From Armatimonadota bacterium (GTDB lineage Bacteria; Armatimonadota; UBA5829), in NCBI GenBank assembly GCA_023474015.1, contig JAMCYN010000101.1, forward strand, positions 62,001-126,000: 64,000 bases of DNA, given 5' to 3'. The first letter of the stretch is position 1; each line of letters starts with the position of its first letter. Positions 52,310 through 60,828 of the stretch are shown one piece after another. Both the position numbers and the translations under genes were made by a program. The notes beneath the pieces are model-generated. The model made no database searches. It was not told the origin of the DNA and saw nothing but the letters and a program-made list of their open reading frames with translations.

Positions 52310-54436
52310 TTAAGCCGCCTTGCGCTGCTTCCGTGCTGTAACCTCGGCGGAGACGTCACGCACGTTGGAGGCGCTGTCGGCTCTGACCTTGAACTGGGCC
52401 ACCAACTGCTGCATGTTCTCAGCCATTGTGGCAAGTTCCTCGGAGGAGGCCGTCAGTTCCTCGGCGGCGGCGTTCTGCTCTTGGGTGGTCGCCGATACTT
52501 CCTCGGCGGATGCGGCGTTTTCTTCGCTTACAGCCGCGACCTGCTCGATCTGCCTGGTCACCTCTGTGCTCGATGCCGCCATCTCTTCGGTGGCAGCCGT
52601 GCTCTCCTCGGTTATGGCTGATACGTTCTCGATAGCCTTGATGACCTCGGCGCTCGAACCGCTCATCTGCTGGGCCGAAGCAGCCATGCCTTGAATCTGG
52701 CCGACTATGCCCGCAACCGCCTCCTGAATGCTCTTCAGGGCCTCGCTCGCTTGAGCGGAGAGATCGGTTCCCTCGGCCACCTCTTTGCTGCCGATGCTCA
52801 TGGCCTCGACGGCCTGGTTGATCATGTGCTGCATGTTGGTGATCAGGTCCGCGATCTCGCCGGTGGCCTTGGAGCTTCGCTCGGCGAGCTTTCTGACCTC
52901 ATCGGCGACCACTGCGAACCCCTTGCCATGCTCTCCGGCTCTTGCAGCCTCGATGGCGGCGTTAAGAGCAAGAAGGTTGGTCTGCTCGGCAATATCGTCG
53001 ATTGTCTCGACGATCGCGCCTATTTGCTGAGAGCTTTCGCCCAACTGGCCTACCATGCCGCCGACCTTGTCCGTGGCCTCCTTGATTCTCCCCATGCCAT
53101 CGACCGATCTGGCCACCTGCTGGCCACCGGTATTGGCGACTTCGCTTACCTGCTGAGAAGTTTCGCCGGCGGTCTGGGCCGCCTGAGCGACCTGGTCGAT
53201 AGCGGCGGTGATTTGCTGAATCAATGCGACAGTCTCGTCGACTGTTCTAGCCTGAGTCTGAGATCCCTTGGCTACTTCCTCTATCGCTCGTGAGAGCTGC
53301 TCCATGGCCTCGGTGCCCGCCAGAACGGTCTTAGACTGCTCCTGCGAGCCGGCCGCCACCTGACCAACGGTTTCGGCTATCTGCTGCGAGGCCTTGCCTA
53401 CCTGCTCCGCGCTGGCGGTCACATCCTGAGATGACTGCGCCACCATATCGGCGGAGTTTTTCACCTCGATCAGCGCGTGCTCCAGAGCTTCGAGCAAGCT
53501 GTTGATGTTGTTCTTCATCTTGTCGTATGCGCCTTGATACTCGCGCTGCACTCTCGCTGTAAGGTCCTTGTTCGCGGCGTCCTCGAGCGCCTTGCCGCCA
53601 TCTTCCTCAATCAGGGCACGCAAGGTACTTGCCATTGTGTTCATGGATTTCGACAGGTCACCGATCTCATCCGTGGTCGTTATTTCGAGCGCCACGTTGA
53701 CGTCACCAGCGGCCAGCTTGTCCGCCGCCTCCGTCATCTTGGTCATCGGTATGGATATGGAGCGGGATAACAGCACGCCTATGACGACCGCCGACACGAA
53801 ACCCAGCAACGAAACTACCACCGCCAACGTTCTGCTCGAGCTCTGAGACGCGTCGGACTCCTCCATGGCCGACGCAAGTTCGGCGCCTACTGCTTCCTCC
53901 AGTTTGTGCAGGTCCGCAAGGCCTTGCTCGCTGACCTCGTCCGCCACCGCCATGCTTGCGCGGGCCCTGGCGGCCGCTCCGGAGGTTCCCGCAAGAGCCT
54001 GTTGGTGATGCCGCATCAGCTCTTTCACACTTCGCTCAAATGTCGCGTGCTGCTCGCCCGCCTCTTCGGCCAGCTTGCGGACCTCATCGCTATCGGTGGC
54101 GATGATCTTGATGTCTCCGACCGTCCCGCCCTTGACGATGCCCGCAATGAAATCGTCGAACGTCTTGACCGTCTCGTCGAATTGCCGCTCTATCTCGGGC
54201 AGCTTGGCCGGATCATCTTGCAGCAGATATTCCGCCGCCGCGTCCCGACCGGTGAGCAGCGCTATCTGCACTTCCATCGACGCATCGGCTAGTGGAAATT
54301 CGTTCTCCAGCATGGCATCACCGGCTTTTCCCGTCTTCGATATTCCGCTTATGCCGATGACTCCGACTACAGCGGCGATGATCGCCACGACGACGAACCC
54401 GCCTATGAGCTTGGGTCCTAACTTGAGTTTATTCAT
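52310..54436 (-). CDS. Methyl-accepting chemotaxis protein
   Basis: A 708-residue receptor: membrane helix (8-30), periplasmic four-helix bundle (about 35-190), second helix ([20 protein letters not shown]), HAMP, and a long cytoplasmic coiled coil with the kinase-contact hairpin [20 protein letters not shown]. It is the first gene of the chemotaxis operon. The ligand is unknown. ATG 54436 is chosen; the upstream in-frame codons add six residues. Confidence 0.93.
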   Translation of the reverse strand: MNKLKLGPKLIGGFVVVAIIAAVVGVIGISGISKTGKAGDAMLENEFPLADASMEVQIALLTGRDAAAEYLLQDDPAKLPEIERQFDETVKTFDDFIAGIVKGGTVGDIKIIATDSDEVRKLAEEAGEQHATFERSVKELMRHHQQALAGTSGAAARARASMAVADEVSEQGLADLHKLEEAVGAELASAMEESDASQSSSRTLAVVVSLLGFVSAVVIGVLLSRSISIPMTKMTEAADKLAAGDVNVALEITTTDEIGDLSKSMNTMASTLRALIEEDGGKALEDAANKDLTARVQREYQGAYDKMKNNINSLLEALEHALIEVKNSADMVAQSSQDVTASAEQVGKASQQIAETVGQVAAGSQEQSKTVLAGTEAMEQLSRAIEEVAKGSQTQARTVDETVALIQQITAAIDQVAQAAQTAGETSQQVSEVANTGGQQVARSVDGMGRIKEATDKVGGMVGQLGESSQQIGAIVETIDDIAEQTNLLALNAAIEAARAGEHGKGFAVVADEVRKLAERSSKATGEIADLITNMQHMINQAVEAMSIGSKEVAEGTDLSAQASEALKSIQEAVAGIVGQIQGMAASAQQMSGSSAEVIKAIENVSAITEESTAATEEMAASSTEVTRQIEQVAAVSEENAASAEEVSATTQEQNAAAEELTASSEELATMAENMQQLVAQFKVRADSASNVRDVSAEVTARKQRKAA

Positions 54437-54716
54437 TGTCTTTTGTCCCCCCATGATCTAATACTGCCAACGGCGTATATCCCAAAGGCGGCCAACTACC
54501 GGAGCCACCTCCACCGCGAAGCGTATCGCTTCCGGCGGGCCTGTCGCCGGCATTCAGGGCCGGCAACCAAGTCAACACCTCCTTAGCAACGTTGAAATAC
54601 AGGCCAAGGTAAACGCCATTGCACGCTCCGATGAACACTATCTACATAGGGATCATCGGGGGCGCGACCTGGTAATTGTGTCAGGGTGGAACACTGAATT
54701 GGGTGTTGGATGAGGG
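54437..54716 (-). promoter_or_regulatory. Leader of the chemotaxis operon
   Basis: No gene. On the minus strand it holds several hairpins: GCCGGC/GCCGGC, GCGA/TCGC and GGAG/CTCC within about 54490-54570. I looked for a c-di-GMP riboswitch, which often precedes receptor genes, and did not see its conserved bases. Confidence 0.35.
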
Positions 54717-55388
54717 TTAATTACGGGCAGAATGAGAGAGGCTGCCGCAAATTACGAAATGGAGTGAATAGATTATGTCCTCGCCGGGAACGTTGGGATA
54801 TTCGACGCCGGCAAGTACGCTGTAACGATCGCTCACGACGTAGTTTGCGCCGACGGACCAATAGTTCTCGCGGCCGCTGGTGTAGTCGGCCATGAGCGTC
54901 CATCGGTCGCTTATGGGGCGATCAACTCCGGCGAACCAGCGAGTGGCTGTGTCCGTGCGCAGCGCCCCCAGGCTGAGTCTGCCGAACCCGAAGGTTTGGC
55001 CCACAACACCGTAGGTGGCGCTCTTGAGGTTCTGACTCATGTTATACGAACCGATTGCGACGGGCAGCTTGGTCCCGCCGCCCAACTCGAAGGCATACTT
55101 GATATTGCCGATAGCATCGGTGTCAGCGGTGGGGCTGGCGTCAACGTCGAATCCGAGTTCCAGCCCTCGGCTGATCCCGTACTCGGTGTTGAACAGGGTC
55201 GCGCGGTTGTCTCGGGTAATGGGAGTGGAAAAGTCGTTCTGGTATTCCATGGAGTACTCGCCCCTACCCACCACATCGGTCGTGGGAATCAGCAGCAGAC
55301 CGCTGTAGCAGGCAAAGGCGGCGCACATCGAAAACGCGCCCAGGATTGCTACGTAGAGAACAATATACTGCCAAACTAAACGCTTCAA
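54717..55388 (-). CDS. Putative outer-membrane beta-barrel protein
   Basis: A 223-residue exported protein with an N-terminal hydrophobic segment (7-25) and alternating-pattern strands such as EYSMEYQNDF, GLELGFDVDA and RWTLMADYTSGRENYWSVGANYVV. This suggests a small beta barrel or a periplasmic beta protein. No family is recognised. It ends in a short unstructured tail. Confidence 0.6.
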   Translation of the reverse strand: MKRLVWQYIVLYVAILGAFSMCAAFACYSGLLLIPTTDVVGRGEYSMEYQNDFSTPITRDNRATLFNTEYGISRGLELGFDVDASPTADTDAIGNIKYAFELGGGTKLPVAIGSYNMSQNLKSATYGVVGQTFGFGRLSLGALRTDTATRWFAGVDRPISDRWTLMADYTSGRENYWSVGANYVVSDRYSVLAGVEYPNVPGEDIIYSLHFVICGSLSHSARN

Positions 55389-55866
55389 ATGTTAGCCTCC
55401 CGGTGCCCTCTCTCGCGCTTGCCTTATGAGCAGCCACTCGGAATCTTCGGCGGACGGATGCTCCATCTTATCAGGGGAAAACCCTTAAAAATCGACGTGG
55501 AGAGACTTCCCGAAAATGTCAGAGTTTGCCGCCTTGCTGTGTCTATGCAGTCCTTTGCTAATTCCGCCGGTAACAACCTGAACATTTCCACGCCATTTGT
55601 CGATAATAAATGCTTGACGGGTAGCTCGCATCCTGATACGCTATGGTAGCTTGATAATAACCACCGGCGAACCCGTTTCAACAAACGTGCGAGCGGCGCC
55701 CGCGCTCCAAAAACAGGCGCGGTTAGCGCCTAATAAAGCGAAGCACCTCACAGCACTGAGGCTGTGAACGGAATGATCTGTAATGCCGGTCCCGATGTAA
55801 GATCGGGCCGGTCATGGACTAAGATTTCCGTTTCCTGAGAGGCAATCCGAATGTGAGGTAAGGCTA
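55389..55866. other. Gene-free stretch with three strong hairpins
   Basis: No gene. Hairpins: GGCGC/GCGCC with CCGCGC/GCGCGG (55695-55730), TCACAGC/GCTGTGA (55748-55767), and CCGG-CCCGAT/ATCGGG-CCGG (55786-55811). They lie 55 to 170 bases before the regulator gene. None is followed by a T run on the plus strand, so they look more like a folded leader than terminators. Confidence 0.45.
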
Positions 55867-56547
55867 GTGGGTAGTTGTGGTAATACAGCATCCAAAGTAC
55901 TGATCGTGGAAGAGCACCCCGTCACCAGATGGGGACTCCAACACTTCCTCGAGACAACAAAAGACATTCGGATCGTCGGAGAGGCGAGCTGCCTTGCCGA
56001 AGCGTTCGATCAGATCCAGCGCCACGACCCCGATGTCATCATCATGGATATAGTCTTTCCCGACGGCGATGGAATTGAGGCCGTGAGGGAGATCATGCGC
56101 GAGAAACCGCGATGCGTGCTCGCATTCAGCGCCCACGATACCTGGGACTGCGTGCAGAAGTTCGTTAAGGCAGGCGGCTTGGGCTTTGTGACCAAGCGTT
56201 GTCCGCCGGACGAACTGCTTTGTGCCATCGAGGCCGTCTCCCGCGGCCGCCGGTGGATTTCCCCGAGCGTGCGCAGAGTCGGTCCCGCTCCCGCTCGAAG
56301 GAGTGGAGACGACCACAGTCGGCTCTCACCCAGGGAGATCGAAGTGGCCGCGCTGGTCGCAAGGGGCTTGACCAGCAGGCAGATCGCCGACCAACTCTGC
56401 GTGAGCCTCAAGACCATAGAAACCCACCGCTACAGGATTTTCAAAGGGCTTCAGATCAAGAGCCGCGCGCAGCTAGTCAACTACGCTATCCGCCACGGAC
56501 TGCTGGGCAACTACGCGAGCGAAAGCAGCGGCGCGCCCCCCGCCTGA
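55867..56547 (+). CDS. NarL/LuxR-type response regulator
   Basis: A 226-residue regulator. The receiver has IVEEHP (EE in place of DD), acceptor Asp in VIIMDIVFPDGDG and lysine in FVTKRC; the C-terminal LuxR HTH reads SPREIEVAALVARGLTSRQIA and SLKTIETHRYRIFKGL. The start is GTG. It lies 92 bases upstream of rpoN on the same strand, so it may be co-expressed. Confidence 0.88.
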   Translation: MGSCGNTASKVLIVEEHPVTRWGLQHFLETTKDIRIVGEASCLAEAFDQIQRHDPDVIIMDIVFPDGDGIEAVREIMREKPRCVLAFSAHDTWDCVQKFVKAGGLGFVTKRCPPDELLCAIEAVSRGRRWISPSVRRVGPAPARRSGDDHSRLSPREIEVAALVARGLTSRQIADQLCVSLKTIETHRYRIFKGLQIKSRAQLVNYAIRHGLLGNYASESSGAPPA

Positions 56548-56639
56548 TACCATTCGACCTAAGGAACCGGACGGCCTTTCCCTATAATAATGCAGGCATT
56601 ATCTCGAGCATTATCCGCCGAAGAGCGGAATGGAAAGGT

Positions 56640-58058
56640 ATGGTTGGTAGAATGCAAGGTCCCGTGCTTGCGCAGAGGCAGCAGCTTCGCGCGATCCCCG
56701 TCCAGATTCAGGCGAACGCCATCCTCAACATGAGCCTGCTGGAACTGCGGCAGTTCATCGAAACGGAAGCCATGGAAAACCCCGCGCTGTGCATTGACGA
56801 GGGATATCGATGCCCGATCTGCGGGTTCACGACCGGCGCCCCGGCATGCCCCGTTTGCGGAGCCTCCATGACAAGGACCGAGACCGCCAAGCCGGACAGG
56901 TTCGAGGAGCGCGACTACCTCGAAAGAGCATTCGCCGCCGCGGACAGCGAGATGGTGTTCGACCCGTTCCGCACGGTGGCCCGCGTGATGGACCTCCGCG
57001 ACTACCTCAAGGGTCAGGCCCGGATGGTTCTTGGCGGGAGAAAGCTCAGGATCGCCGAATACCTCATAGACTCGCTCGACAATGACGGGTTCTTCAGGGA
57101 GTCGCTGTTCGAGACCGCCGAAGAGTTCGCGACAGCCGTGCCGGAGATCGAGGCCGTGCTTTCCATACTGCAATCATTCGACCCGCCCGGGATCGCCGCG
57201 CGGGACCTACGCGAGAGCCTGCTGATCCAGCTCAGGCACCTCGGCTCATCCGGGACCACGTCCGCCAACACGGAACGTATCCTGCTCGACCATTGGGAAG
57301 ACTTCTCACGAATGAAGCTGAAATCGATAGCGAAGGCGATGGATGTGACGCTCGGCGTGATCACGGAGGCCTGCGAGTTCATTCGAGACAACCTCACCCC
57401 CCACCCCGCCGCCATGTATCGCGCGCCGTTCGAGGAACTCAGCCCCAGAGACACCGCCGCGATTGTGCCGGATGTGATCGTCCACAGGGTCGGGGATTCG
57501 CTGACGGCGGAGGTTGTCGATTGCCACGGCAGCTTTGCTCGCATCGACCAAACGTACGGGGATACCTATAAATCGATCAAGAGCGGCGACTGCGCCCTGG
57601 GCGAGGACGACGTCCGGCACATCAGGGAACACGTCGAGCGGGTGAAGTGCGTCCTGGACGCTATCGGCCTGAGGAAGAAAACCTTGGCCCGTGTCGCCAC
57701 ATTCCTGATCGAATACCAGAAGGACTTCCTCCTGCACGGCCCATCCCACCTCAAGCCGCTCCGCCAGAAGGACGTGGCGAAGGCGCTCGAGGTCCACGAA
57801 TCGACAATCTGCCGCGCGCTTGCCGGCAAATACTGCCGAACACCCTCAGCCGAGGTCATCTCATTCGAGATATTCTTCGATTCAGCCCTACCGATCCGCA
57901 ACATGATCAGCCAGTTGGTGGCCCGCTCCGTCGAACCACTGTCCGACGGCGAGATCGCCAAACGCCTCGCCGAGAACGGGGTCACGATAGCCCGCCGGAC
58001 GGTGGCGAAGTATCGCGAACAGTTAAAGATGCTGCCGTATCAGCTTAGGGTGGCTTAG
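56640..58058 (+). CDS. rpoN: RNA polymerase sigma-54 factor with zinc-ribbon insertion
   Basis: A 472-residue sigma-54. Region I (about 9-50) is rich in Gln and Leu; the core-binding domain and HTH follow, and the RpoN box ARRTVAKYRE near the end is intact. Between region I and the core domain, CPICGFTTGAPACPVC (C58, C61, C70, C73) forms an apparent zinc ribbon not found in typical RpoN. It would work with the NtrC-type activator at 42870. ATG 56640 is the start, or ATG 56652. Confidence 0.9.
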   Translation: MVGRMQGPVLAQRQQLRAIPVQIQANAILNMSLLELRQFIETEAMENPALCIDEGYRCPICGFTTGAPACPVCGASMTRTETAKPDRFEERDYLERAFAAADSEMVFDPFRTVARVMDLRDYLKGQARMVLGGRKLRIAEYLIDSLDNDGFFRESLFETAEEFATAVPEIEAVLSILQSFDPPGIAARDLRESLLIQLRHLGSSGTTSANTERILLDHWEDFSRMKLKSIAKAMDVTLGVITEACEFIRDNLTPHPAAMYRAPFEELSPRDTAAIVPDVIVHRVGDSLTAEVVDCHGSFARIDQTYGDTYKSIKSGDCALGEDDVRHIREHVERVKCVLDAIGLRKKTLARVATFLIEYQKDFLLHGPSHLKPLRQKDVAKALEVHESTICRALAGKYCRTPSAEVISFEIFFDSALPIRNMISQLVARSVEPLSDGEIAKRLAENGVTIARRTVAKYREQLKMLPYQLRVA

Positions 58059-59296
58059 TAGCCCCGCGCGAGACCGAAGAGCCACATGACGGTCATGATC
58101 ATCAGCGCGACCGCCATTGCCCAGACGGCGATGTTATAGACCTTGGAATTGGTGTATTTGCCCATCACGTCCGGCCTGTTTATGAGCTTCAGCATGAAGA
58201 CCAGAATGACCGGCAGCAGGATGCCGTTGATGGCCTGGGCGTTGATCATGGTGTCGATCAGGTGGAGCTTCGGCATTAGGACGACGAGCACGCCGAATAG
58301 GATGCTGAATGTGTAGATGCTGTAAAATATGGGGGCTTCGCTGAACTTGCGTGAAATCCCGATCTCCCAGCCGAACGCCTCGCTGTAGGTGTAGGCGGTT
58401 GAAAGAGGCAGCACCGCGGCGGCCAGCAGAGAGGCATTGAACAACCCTATAGCAAACAGCGCTTCCGCGTATCGACCGGCGACAGGCTCCAGCGCCTTCG
58501 CCACCTGCGCGGCGTCCTTCACGTGCTGGCCGTGGATGGTTCCGTAGACCGTCGCCCCCGCCGCGACGATGATGAAGAACGAAACCAAATCCGTCAGCAA
58601 CGAGCCGATGTATACGTCCCACTTCTGATAAGTGTAGTTCTCCAGACGCACGCCCTTTTCCACAACCGTCGCCTGCAGGAAGAACTGCATCCATGGCGTG
58701 ATGGTAGTCCCGATTACGGCTATAGCCAAAAAAATGAAGTTGGGGGTCAGGTTCAGCTTCGGCACGAACGTGGCGTGCGCGACCTCCGACCAGTTCGGGT
58801 GCGCCATAATGCCCGATACGACGTATGTGGCGTAGATGAGCGTAAGCGCAAGAAATACGCGCTCGACCGTCCTGAACGACCCCTTCACTACCAGCAGCCA
58901 GATGCCGATGGCGGCAATTGGGACCGTGATATAGCGCGTGATTCCGAAGATTTCCAGGCTCGCCGCGAGGCCGGCGAACTCCGCGGTGGTGGTGGCGAGG
59001 TTAGCGACTAACAGCGTGCCCAGGGCGAACATGGTCCATTTGACGCCGAAGTTCTCCCGGATAAGCTCCCCGAGGCCCTTCTGCGTGACCACGCCCATCC
59101 GCGCGCACATCTCCTGGATCATCGCCAGCACGAATGTGATGATTACTATGACCCAAAGGAGGTCGTAGCGATATAACGCGCCCGCCACGGAATACGTGGT
59201 TATGCCGCCCGCGTCGTTGTCCGCCGCGGCGGTGATCACTCCCGGCCCGATGAATGCAAACAGCATCAGCAGCCGGTTGCGGCCGAGTCGCCTCAT
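58055..59296 (-). CDS. Nramp-like metal transporter
   Basis: A 413-residue transporter with about eleven helices. The first helix has PGVITAAADNDAGGI where Nramp has the DPGN motif, and the sixth reads TPWMQFFLQ where Nramp has the methionine-containing metal site. The changed site suggests a substrate other than Mn or Fe, perhaps magnesium. ATG 59296 has AGGAGG eight bases upstream; a GTG at 59305 is in frame. It follows the PRC/MgtE-N/CBS gene on the same strand. Confidence 0.8.
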   Translation of the reverse strand: MRRLGRNRLLMLFAFIGPGVITAAADNDAGGITTYSVAGALYRYDLLWVIVIITFVLAMIQEMCARMGVVTQKGLGELIRENFGVKWTMFALGTLLVANLATTTAEFAGLAASLEIFGITRYITVPIAAIGIWLLVVKGSFRTVERVFLALTLIYATYVVSGIMAHPNWSEVAHATFVPKLNLTPNFIFLAIAVIGTTITPWMQFFLQATVVEKGVRLENYTYQKWDVYIGSLLTDLVSFFIIVAAGATVYGTIHGQHVKDAAQVAKALEPVAGRYAEALFAIGLFNASLLAAAVLPLSTAYTYSEAFGWEIGISRKFSEAPIFYSIYTFSILFGVLVVLMPKLHLIDTMINAQAINGILLPVILVFMLKLINRPDVMGKYTNSKVYNIAVWAMAVALMIMTVMWLFGLARGY

Positions 59297-59314
59297 ACCG
59301 CTCACCTCCTTTCA

Positions 59315-59440
59315 CTTGAGATTGTAGATTGTAGATTGCGGATTGCAGATTGCAAGGGTTCGGCACGTCGCCCTGTTGGTCTCCGTCTTCTTCTTGCTCT
59401 CTGCTTTCCACTTTCCGCTTTCCGCTTTCCACTTTAGCTT
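59315..59440. repeat. Heptamer palindrome between transporter and regulator genes
   Basis: GATTGTA/GATTGCA units on the left and TTTCCACT/TTTCCGCT units on the right. The two arms differ in sequence more than in other copies, so it may be two half-elements. Confidence 0.5.
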
Positions 59441-60696
59441 CAGCTCCAGATTTTGGGGATGCGCCGACGGCGGCCCTCGGGCATAATTTCCTCGAGGGCA
59501 TCGTCCACCGTGACTATCCCCTGCAGCCTGTTCTCGTCGTCCACCACCGGCAGAGCGAGCAGGTTATAATCGCTCATGGCCCGGGCGACTTCCTCCACTC
59601 CGGCGTCCAGGTGGACATGTATAACGTTCGTAACCATGAAATCTTCTATGGGAGTGTAGGGCTTCGCGATTATGAGGTCTCGAAGCGACAGCACCCCCAC
59701 CAGGTGCTCGGATGAGTCCACAACATAAAGATAATATATGGTCTCCGCGCTGGGCTCCAGCTCGCGAATGGTATCAATCGCCTGCTGGGCCGTTTTCTCG
59801 CGCGAGATGGCGACGTATTCGGTGGTCATAAGCCCGCCGGCGGACTGGTCTTCGTAGACCAATAGCTCCTTGACGTCCTCCGCCTCCTCGGGTTCCATCT
59901 CCTCCAATATGTCTTCGCGGCGGTCCGCGCTGATGTCCCCGAGCACGTCCGCGGCCTCGTCAGGCTCCATCTCCTCGAGGATATCGGCGGCGCGTTCGTC
60001 CTCGAGGTTCTCGACAATCGACGCCTGCACCTCCGGGTGGACCTCGGTAAGGACCTCCGCGGCGGTCTCGATATCGAGCGACTCCATAACCTCCGTGCGC
60101 TGATCCGGGTCGAGTTCGTTAAGGATTCGAGCGATGTCCGACGGGTGCAGCGCGCTCAGGCGCTCGGCCGAGACCTTCAGCTTGAGCCTGCCGACTCCCC
60201 GCTCGAACGCCTCGACATCGTGCCACGCGATGACCTGCGAACTCGGCCTGATTTTGAACAACCTCCCGAGCGCGTCCGCGACGTGCATAAGCCCCATTCG
60301 CCGCAGCAGGCCGCGCATGCCGGTATCGACCCCCACCAGATACAGCCTGTCCCCCGACGGCTCGATGCGCACATCGTTCACCCGCACGACCCGATAGTCG
60401 TGCACGTCCACGATCTGCTTGTCCATCATGTTCGTCTTCAGGAGCAGGTCTTCATCGGTAAAGCTATACTCGACGGTCTGGTCCACGGGAACGGCGAGCG
60501 AGAACCGCTCGGTGTCCGCGTCGTAACCGATAGACTCCCACGCCACATTGCGCGCCTGCCCCCTGCCGACCCGCACGACGACAGCCGATATGACAGGCAG
60601 ATGCGGCGCCGGGGACGCAACCAAATCCTCCAGCTTCCCCAACTCCCTGCCGTCAGGGTCCTTTATCGATTGTCCCAGCACGTAGGATAGGTACAT
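59440..60696 (-). CDS. PRC-barrel/MgtE-N/CBS protein without membrane domain
   Basis: A 418-residue soluble protein. A PRC-barrel-like N-terminus (1-90) is followed by a MgtE N domain of helical repeats (LSALHPSDIARILNELDPDQR, EEMEPDEAADVL) and two CBS motifs (YEDQSAGGLMTTEYVAI and EDFMVTNVIHVHLDAG). In MgtE these domains sense magnesium and close the channel. The MgtE membrane domain is absent, and the Nramp-like transporter follows 143 bases downstream, so this protein may gate it. Confidence 0.85.
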   Translation of the reverse strand: MYLSYVLGQSIKDPDGRELGKLEDLVASPAPHLPVISAVVVRVGRGQARNVAWESIGYDADTERFSLAVPVDQTVEYSFTDEDLLLKTNMMDKQIVDVHDYRVVRVNDVRIEPSGDRLYLVGVDTGMRGLLRRMGLMHVADALGRLFKIRPSSQVIAWHDVEAFERGVGRLKLKVSAERLSALHPSDIARILNELDPDQRTEVMESLDIETAAEVLTEVHPEVQASIVENLEDERAADILEEMEPDEAADVLGDISADRREDILEEMEPEEAEDVKELLVYEDQSAGGLMTTEYVAISREKTAQQAIDTIRELEPSAETIYYLYVVDSSEHLVGVLSLRDLIIAKPYTPIEDFMVTNVIHVHLDAGVEEVARAMSDYNLLALPVVDDENRLQGIVTVDDALEEIMPEGRRRRIPKIWS

Positions 60697-60828
60697 AGCG
60701 ATGCACTACTGTCATGCTGAACTTGATTCAGCATCTCGTTTCTTCGGTTCCATCGGGGCCGAAGCCTTGTATAGTTTAGTGCTCGGAGGGAGGGATGTCA
60801 ATTGATTGCAGATTTTGGACTGCACCGA

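Noticed and set aside
54437..54716. c-di-GMP riboswitch before the receptor gene
   Set aside because: The expected conserved core and GNRA-receptor pattern were not found.
56199..56639. Upstream extension of the rpoN frame
   Set aside because: The extra residues overlap the LuxR-type regulator in another frame and look like a shadow; sigma-54 region I begins near 56640.
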